Source of the DNA: an uncultured Fibrobacter sp.
Lineage (GTDB): Bacteria; Fibrobacterota; Fibrobacteria; Fibrobacterales; Fibrobacteraceae
Assembly (NCBI RefSeq): GCF_900316465.1
Contig: NZ_ONDD01000016.1
Coordinates: 1 to 64,000, forward strand
Direction of reading: 5' to 3'
DNA length: 64,000 nucleotides
In this document: positions 59,799 to 64,000 of the stretch, piece after piece
Position numbering within the stretch: the first letter of the stretch is position 1
Layout: the number at the start of each line of letters is the position of its first letter
Notes under the pieces: generated by a model
The model's database searches: none
Told to the model about the DNA's origin: nothing
The model's input: only the letters and a program-made list of their open reading frames with translations
Position numbers and translations under genes: made by a program

Positions 59799-61400
59799 CT
59801 AGTAAGACTTGGCCTTGTCAGCAGCTAGCTGATCCGGGTCGCAGTATTGTCCCTGTGCATCGGGAGTTCTGGAGCAGGCATCCGTGGTAATGAATTGTCC
59901 ATCCCCTTTATAGTTGTCCCACTTGTCAGAGTAAAGGACATTGGTTTCAAGTTCCAGGCTGAGAGTCGTACGGTACTTATCCACCAAATACTGGGGGCAT
60001 TCCACTTCTTCCCAAACAAAGGAAGGATTGTCCGCGGCCTCGAAGAATGTGGCAAGCCACTTGCAACCACGATTCAGGTGAGGCCATACAGTGGAGTCAA
60101 ATACGGCCTCGCACTTTTCAATCACACATTCCTGGTATTGTTCCTTGGTCACTTGCCAGTAACCCAGTTTCTGCATGCAATAGCTCAAGACACCACCATT
60201 GTTGCTACCGAGGTCTTCCGGAGACTTGCCAATCTGCGTAGAGAGTGCGTTAAAGATACCAACACCACCACCAGGAACAAGCAGGTCGAACTGGGTGCTA
60301 CTAGCATCAACATCATGACCGATATTGGAAGCCATGACGATCATATGCTTGCCCTTAAGTGCTAAGTGCGTGTCCTTTACATCCGGGCCACCATTTCCCA
60401 TATTGCTGGTGCTGCCATCATACTGCAAGTGATAGCACTTACCGCAACCCTGGTTGCTGGGGCCAGCCACAAAGCCATAGGACAAAGTATCGTTCACCTT
60501 AATGGGAGCCATATCGGTACAAGTGAAGGAACCGCCAGCGCCAACTTCACAGGAGCTGGGCACACCTTCCATGCCCCACCAATAACGCTCCAGGCCCTTG
60601 CTCAATGTGAACGTGGGAATTTCAACGTCATGGATGTTGCAGTTCCTTACCGTGTAACCCGCAGCTGCATACGCGGCCTGACTGGAGGTATCCACATTAT
60701 CCATCCAACTGCAGTGGGGCTTGCAGGAATCCCAATAGCGAGAGTTCCATCCCTTTTGGGTCGTGCCTGCCGCCAGGAGGTTCTTATAAGATGCAACAGG
60801 ATACTTCTTGATGTCTTCTTCGGGGTTGCCGCTCGGCTTGACAGGTTCCACGCTGCTGGAGCTGGTTTCTACAGGTTCGGTGCCTGCGCTAGAAGTCGGG
60901 TCGGTCGGATCCGTCGGATTCGTGCCACCAGCAGAAGATGTCGGGTCCGTCGGGTTTGTGGCGCCCGCGCTAGAAGTCGGGTTCGTCGGATCGGTCGGGT
61001 CCGTGACGCCTGCAGAAGATGTCGGGTTTGTCGGATCGGTCGTCACAGACGAAGAACTAAACTTTTCGATGACGCCCGTTTGCGGGTCAACAGTTGCATT
61101 TGCCGAGCACATAGTAAGGTCGGCCAAATTGACATTCTGCGCAAGAGGAGCGCCGTTCAAATCCATCACGATACCGGCATCAAAGTAGCCAATTGCATTG
61201 CCGGCAAGATCGGTCACGTTACCGTCGGCATAAATGACCCAGTTGTTCAAAAGCCATGCATCGGCAGTTACGACAGCCTTCGCGCAGCCGTTATCGGCAA
61301 TCGGAGTTGCAGGATTGCTCGAAGCGGAATCGTCGCCGCAAGCGCAAATCATGGCGACCGCACCGGCCGCAATCATGGACTTGAATAATTTACGTTTCAT
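59799..61400 (-). CDS. Lipid-anchored GH45 endoglucanase, copy 2
   Basis: A 533-residue lipoprotein whose first 25 residues nearly match copy 1 (MKRKLFKSM, MICACGDD). An extra segment of about 80 residues (ADGNVTDLAGNAIGYFDAGIV) precedes the repeat linker. The linker repeats DPTNPTSSAG and Ser-rich units at about 110-200. The GH45 domain has SRYWDSCKPHCSW with D224 and TQFDLLVPGGGVG with D372. AGAGGATG precedes the ATG. It is the upstream gene of the pair. The extra segment may be a spacer or a binding region. It arose with copy 1 by duplication. Confidence 0.9.
   Translation of the reverse strand: MKRKLFKSMIAAGAVAMICACGDDSASSNPATPIADNGCAKAVVTADAWLLNNWVIYADGNVTDLAGNAIGYFDAGIVMDLNGAPLAQNVNLADLTMCSANATVDPQTGVIEKFSSSSVTTDPTNPTSSAGVTDPTDPTNPTSSAGATNPTDPTSSAGGTNPTDPTDPTSSAGTEPVETSSSSVEPVKPSGNPEEDIKKYPVASYKNLLAAGTTQKGWNSRYWDSCKPHCSWMDNVDTSSQAAYAAAGYTVRNCNIHDVEIPTFTLSKGLERYWWGMEGVPSSCEVGAGGSFTCTDMAPIKVNDTLSYGFVAGPSNQGCGKCYHLQYDGSTSNMGNGGPDVKDTHLALKGKHMIVMASNIGHDVDASSTQFDLLVPGGGVGIFNALSTQIGKSPEDLGSNNGGVLSYCMQKLGYWQVTKEQYQECVIEKCEAVFDSTVWPHLNRGCKWLATFFEAADNPSFVWEEVECPQYLVDKYRTTLSLELETNVLYSDKWDNYKGDGQFITTDACSRTPDAQGQYCDPDQLAADKAKSY
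60880..61045. repeat. Coding repeats of the GH45 copy-2 linker
   Basis: Units coding for TDPTNPTSSAG and variants recur in tandem, matching the linker of copy 1 in both protein and DNA. Unequal exchange between the two linkers could change copy number or fuse the genes. Confidence 0.7.
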
Positions 61401-61530
61401 ACATCCTCTTATTGTTTTTCAATTCTAAAAATAAATTCTGTTGCCCGATTTTCAAAGCAAAATCAAGTTACTAAATCATTATATGTTCCCTAAATGTACA
61501 CAAAGAGCAAACCTGTGAGAAATACATCAC

Positions 61531-61560
61531 AAAAAAAGGCCGCACTTGCGTGCAAGCCTT
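61531..61560 (-). terminator. Intrinsic terminator after purM
   Basis: On the minus strand GGCTTGCAC pairs imperfectly with GTGCGGCC (internal AA/C mismatch) and reads into seven Ts (As at 61531-61537). It lies about 25 bases after the purM stop. Confidence 0.7.
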
Positions 61561-61584
61561 TTAAATTCTCTTGTTGTGGGAGGA

Positions 61585-62610
61585 TTAGTCGCGGAACTTC
61601 ACCTGCTTGGTGCCCTTCACGACTTCACCGATCTGCACCCACTTTTCGCCCTTGGCTTCGAGGTGAGCGGTGACTTCGGCTTTGTCCTTCGGGTCGATGA
61701 AGATGAGCATGCCCATACCCATGTTGAAGGTAGAGTACATTTCGTCCTTTTCGACAGAACCGGCCTGCTGGATGAGCTTGAAGATCATCGGAGGATCCCA
61801 CGTGGTGCGGTCGATAATCACGTCGACATCGTCCGGCAAGATACGCGGAATGTTGCCCTGGTAGCCCGAACCCGTGATGTGGGCGAGGCCCTGAATGATC
61901 TTCTTGTTGCAAAGATCGATGAGGCTCGGATAGTAGCTGCGGTGCGGCACGGCGAGAGCTTCGCCAATGGACTTGTCCATGCCATCGACCATGGTGTCGA
62001 CCTTGTAGCCGGCCACGTCGAAGAGCACCTTGCGAGCCAAGGAATAACCGTTTGTATGTAAACCGGTAGACGGGAGACCGAGAATGATGGTACCCGGCTT
62101 GATCTTCTTACCGTCAATGATGTTTTCGCGTTCCACGACACCCACGATGGTACCGGAAATATCGTAGTCACCCGGACCATAGAAGCCCGGCATTTCAGCA
62201 GTTTCACCACCGATCAGCACGAGATCGTTTTCGCGGCAGGCCTTGGCCATACCGGCAACGAGCTTGTCCATGACACCCGGTTCCAGGCGGCCCGTAGCCA
62301 CGTAGTCCAGGAAGAACAGCGGACGTGCACCCTGCACCAGAATGTCGTCGCAGCAGTGGTTCACGATGTCTTGACCCGGGAGTTCGTGCGTGCCCATTTC
62401 AATGTCGACCTTGAGCTTGGTGCCCACGCCATCAACGGAACTCACGAGGACGGGGTCCTTCATGCCGAGATGGTTCAGCGTGAACAGGCCACCGAAGTTG
62501 CCCACGTCACCGAGAACGCCCTGGTTGAATGTAGTACGTACGGATTTCTTGACACCGACCATTGCTTCGTCGGCACGTGCCAAGGACACTCCTGCGTCTG
62601 CGTAATTCAT
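61585..62610 (-). CDS. purM: Phosphoribosylformylglycinamidine cyclo-ligase (AIR synthetase)
   Basis: A 341-residue enzyme that closes the imidazole ring in purine synthesis with ATP. It shows the PurM signatures VSSVDGVGTKLKV (nucleotide loop), NHCCDDILVQGARPLFFLDY, GGETAEMPGFY and PSTGLHTNGYSLAR. Length fits the family. AAAGGAT precedes the ATG. It follows the cNMP-binding protein gene by 41 bases on the same strand and ends at its own terminator. No other purine gene is adjacent. Confidence 0.97.
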   Translation of the reverse strand: MNYADAGVSLARADEAMVGVKKSVRTTFNQGVLGDVGNFGGLFTLNHLGMKDPVLVSSVDGVGTKLKVDIEMGTHELPGQDIVNHCCDDILVQGARPLFFLDYVATGRLEPGVMDKLVAGMAKACRENDLVLIGGETAEMPGFYGPGDYDISGTIVGVVERENIIDGKKIKPGTIILGLPSTGLHTNGYSLARKVLFDVAGYKVDTMVDGMDKSIGEALAVPHRSYYPSLIDLCNKKIIQGLAHITGSGYQGNIPRILPDDVDVIIDRTTWDPPMIFKLIQQAGSVEKDEMYSTFNMGMGMLIFIDPKDKAEVTAHLEAKGEKWVQIGEVVKGTKQVKFRD

Positions 62611-62651
62611 CTTTTATCCTTTTGCCCAAGTCTTGGGCACGTGTTTAGCCC

Positions 62652-63449
62652 TTAGTGGGCATTTTGTTTTTCATCAATATTTCTGAGCGCATCCAGAATC
62701 AGGCTCGTGGTATCGGACATCTGGTTGATGTTCACGATATCGGGCATCAAGTGCGTATCGAGCTTGAAGAGCGTTTCGTCGCCCCAAGACAACATCTTTT
62801 CAAGAGCGTCTGGGCCTGCCAGTTTGCCGCACTTGGCACAGCAGATTCGGCCGTCCTGGAATGCGATAAAGCCTTTTTCGCCATTGCATTCGAACATGAC
62901 CGTTCCAGTGACGCGGCTCTTTTCCATGGTCTGCGCAAAATCGATAAAGGGAAGCACCTTTGCAGAGGCCAAGAGCGAAAGCCTTTCGAATTCATCGAAC
63001 GCCTTGTTCTTTGCACGCAGGCGGTCGGCGACCACCTTGTAAAGGTACACCATGATATTCGGGTTCTTGTCCAGGAACTTCACGAATTCGTCGCGCGGAA
63101 TGTGGAGCACCGTGGCACCATCTTCGCTCGCGATAACCGTATTGCTCGTGGGTTCGTTACAAATGATGGACATTTCACCAAAGCACGCACCCGCATCGAG
63201 CAGGGCAAGCGTATTGTAATGGCCATCGGCCAGAATCTGACCGCAAATAAAAGCTCGGCCACTCTGCAACACGCAGAACGAATCCCCGACAGAACCACCG
63301 TTGATAATGATTTCCCCCGGCTCGTACTCGCGGATCTGCGCATTCAAAAGCAAATAGTCTGCACAGTCCCTGGGCACCTGCTGCAAAAAGGGTGTCCCAA
63401 GTTCATAGTTGGCTGCAATCCAGTCACCAATACCAGTATGAGTCTTCAT
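62652..63449 (-). CDS. Cyclic-nucleotide-binding-like protein with DUF4388-type domain
   Basis: A 265-residue cytoplasmic protein. Residues 15-140 carry a cNMP-binding beta roll: YEPGEIIINGGSVGDSFCVLQSGRAFI, then GACFGEMSIICNEPTSNTVIASEDG, where the usual phosphate-binding Arg is replaced by Asn/Thr, so ligand binding is uncertain. A coiled helix (RDEFVKFLDKNPNIM) follows. Residues 160-240 resemble DUF4388/PATAN domains (VTGTVMFECNGEKGFIAFQDGRICCAKCGKLAG), found in signalling proteins of gliding or two-component systems. It lies between purM and the substrate-binding protein gene. AAGGC precedes the ATG. Confidence 0.85.
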   Translation of the reverse strand: MKTHTGIGDWIAANYELGTPFLQQVPRDCADYLLLNAQIREYEPGEIIINGGSVGDSFCVLQSGRAFICGQILADGHYNTLALLDAGACFGEMSIICNEPTSNTVIASEDGATVLHIPRDEFVKFLDKNPNIMVYLYKVVADRLRAKNKAFDEFERLSLLASAKVLPFIDFAQTMEKSRVTGTVMFECNGEKGFIAFQDGRICCAKCGKLAGPDALEKMLSWGDETLFKLDTHLMPDIVNINQMSDTTSLILDALRNIDEKQNAH

Positions 63450-63452
63450 GCC

Positions 63453-64000
63453 TTAAAAGATAAAAATATTGTGGTACCAGTCAAAACCCTTTCGGGTAGA
63501 ATCGGCCCCATTTGTTGAGTTTTGTATACATAGACGCAAATTCGTAAGAATTTCGGCCGGGTATGCCACTGCGGATTCGAAAAAATCGTTCCCGCCACCG
63601 GCTCCCTTGATCGCGTCGTTCTGGTAAACGCGCTTTTCCTTGAACGCCTTGATAAACTTGACGCGGGGTTCGGCCATCAGCAAGTCCTCCACTGTCGCGA
63701 ACATTCCCGGATTCACCCACACGTCGGCGCTGTCTGCCACCTGCAAGATTTCTTCGAGACTGAACTGCAAATCCTGATTCGTGTCCGCGGCCCACAAATA
63801 GCAACCGCCCGCATCCTTGATGAGGCGCGCGGTAAAGCTGTTGCCGCCCGGCGCATGCCATACGCCGCCGTAGCTCATGCCTACAAGAACGCGAGGACAC
63901 GCCCAATTGTCATCCCGGGCTTGGTCCAGGATTTCCTTTATCGCAGCCTGCATATACGCATTCTTACTTTGTTCAAAAATCGAATCCGCAAGCGCCTCGA
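63453..64000 (-). CDS. ABC-transporter substrate-binding protein (BtuF/FecB-like), 5' end beyond window
   Basis: At least 182 codons of a periplasmic metal-chelate or cobalamin-binding protein. Seen: RVLVGMSYGGVWHAPGGNSFTARLIKDAGG and SLEEILQVADSADVWVNPG, followed by ARVYQNDAIKGAGGGNDFFESAV-type C-terminal lobe segments of the class III binding-protein fold. The reading frame stays open to the window edge, so the ATG at 63953 is probably internal and the signal peptide lies outside. It ends 3 bases before the cNMP-binding gene start, so the two are cotranscribed. Confidence 0.85.
   Translation of the reverse strand, partial: EALADSIFEQSKNAYMQAAIKEILDQARDDNWACPRVLVGMSYGGVWHAPGGNSFTARLIKDAGGCYLWAADTNQDLQFSLEEILQVADSADVWVNPGMFATVEDLLMAEPRVKFIKAFKEKRVYQNDAIKGAGGGNDFFESAVAYPAEILTNLRLCIQNSTNGADSTRKGFDWYHNIFIF

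Noticed and set aside
59465..61045. Repeated units in the GH45 linkers that could suggest a CRISPR array.
   Set aside because: Units are in frame, code for Pro/Thr/Ser linkers and have no unique spacers of even length.
1..64000. tRNA, rRNA, tmRNA or transposase genes.
   Set aside because: I looked for cloverleaf blocks, rRNA signatures and transposase motifs in the spacers and found none that I could support by eye.

Overview
The window is a stretch of chromosome that most resembles Fibrobacter (phylum Fibrobacterota), a cellulose-degrading gut bacterium. Four proteins carry the FISUMP-type domain (Fibrobacter succinogenes major paralogous domain). There are GH10 and GH11 xylanases, two lipid-anchored GH45 endoglucanases, a type IX secretion (T9SS) PorV-like protein with T9SS-tailed clients, many lipoproteins and outer-membrane barrels, and a DcuB dicarboxylate carrier suited to succinate export. 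No rRNA, tRNA, CRISPR array or intact insertion sequence was seen. All calls come from reading sequence and remembered family motifs; no database was searched.

Region 1 (about 1-11,950) is accessory DNA and the most interesting part. A regulated promoter region with a perfect palindrome precedes a small unknown gene, an MqsA-like zinc-finger/helix-turn-helix gene and a third small gene. Then come a 2071-residue DEAD/DEAH helicase of the DUF1998 class (DruE/DrmA/MrfA-like architecture, with several zinc knuckles and a nuclease-like tail), an overlapping UvrD-type helicase fused to a RelE/ParE-like N-terminus, and a convergent phospholipase-D-type nuclease. I read this as a candidate anti-phage or DNA-processing island. 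It ends at a HicB-like antitoxin whose HicA partner is only a 19-codon stub.

Region 2 (12,000-20,150) holds a GNAT acetyltransferase, a cupin, a cupin-AraC regulator, an SGNH hydrolase, two outer-membrane proteins, MurJ, a PDZ protein with a T9SS-like tail and a lipoprotein. Region 3 (20,155-37,931) holds a 1170-residue exported protein with a papain-like protease core, a phosphohexomutase, the GH10 xylanase, FISUMP lipoproteins, rubrerythrin, DcuB, a divergent DXS-like enzyme, a DUF4434-like glycosidase and the GH11 xylanase.

Region 4 (38,032-42,307) holds aspartate kinase, a sensorless sigma-54 activator, the PorV-like protein and a LolA-like protein. Region 5 (42,317-58,243) is a leftward surface cluster ending in a 4003-residue protein with an N-terminal lipase-type fold, a LamG domain, CBM-like modules and a T9SS-like tail. 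Region 6 (58,351-64,000) holds the tandem GH45 lipoproteins, PurM, a cNMP-binding/DUF4388 protein and the C-terminal part of an ABC substrate-binding protein cut by the window edge.

The common thread outside the island is building the cell surface (MurJ, T9SS, lipoproteins), attacking plant polymers there, and exporting the resulting succinate.
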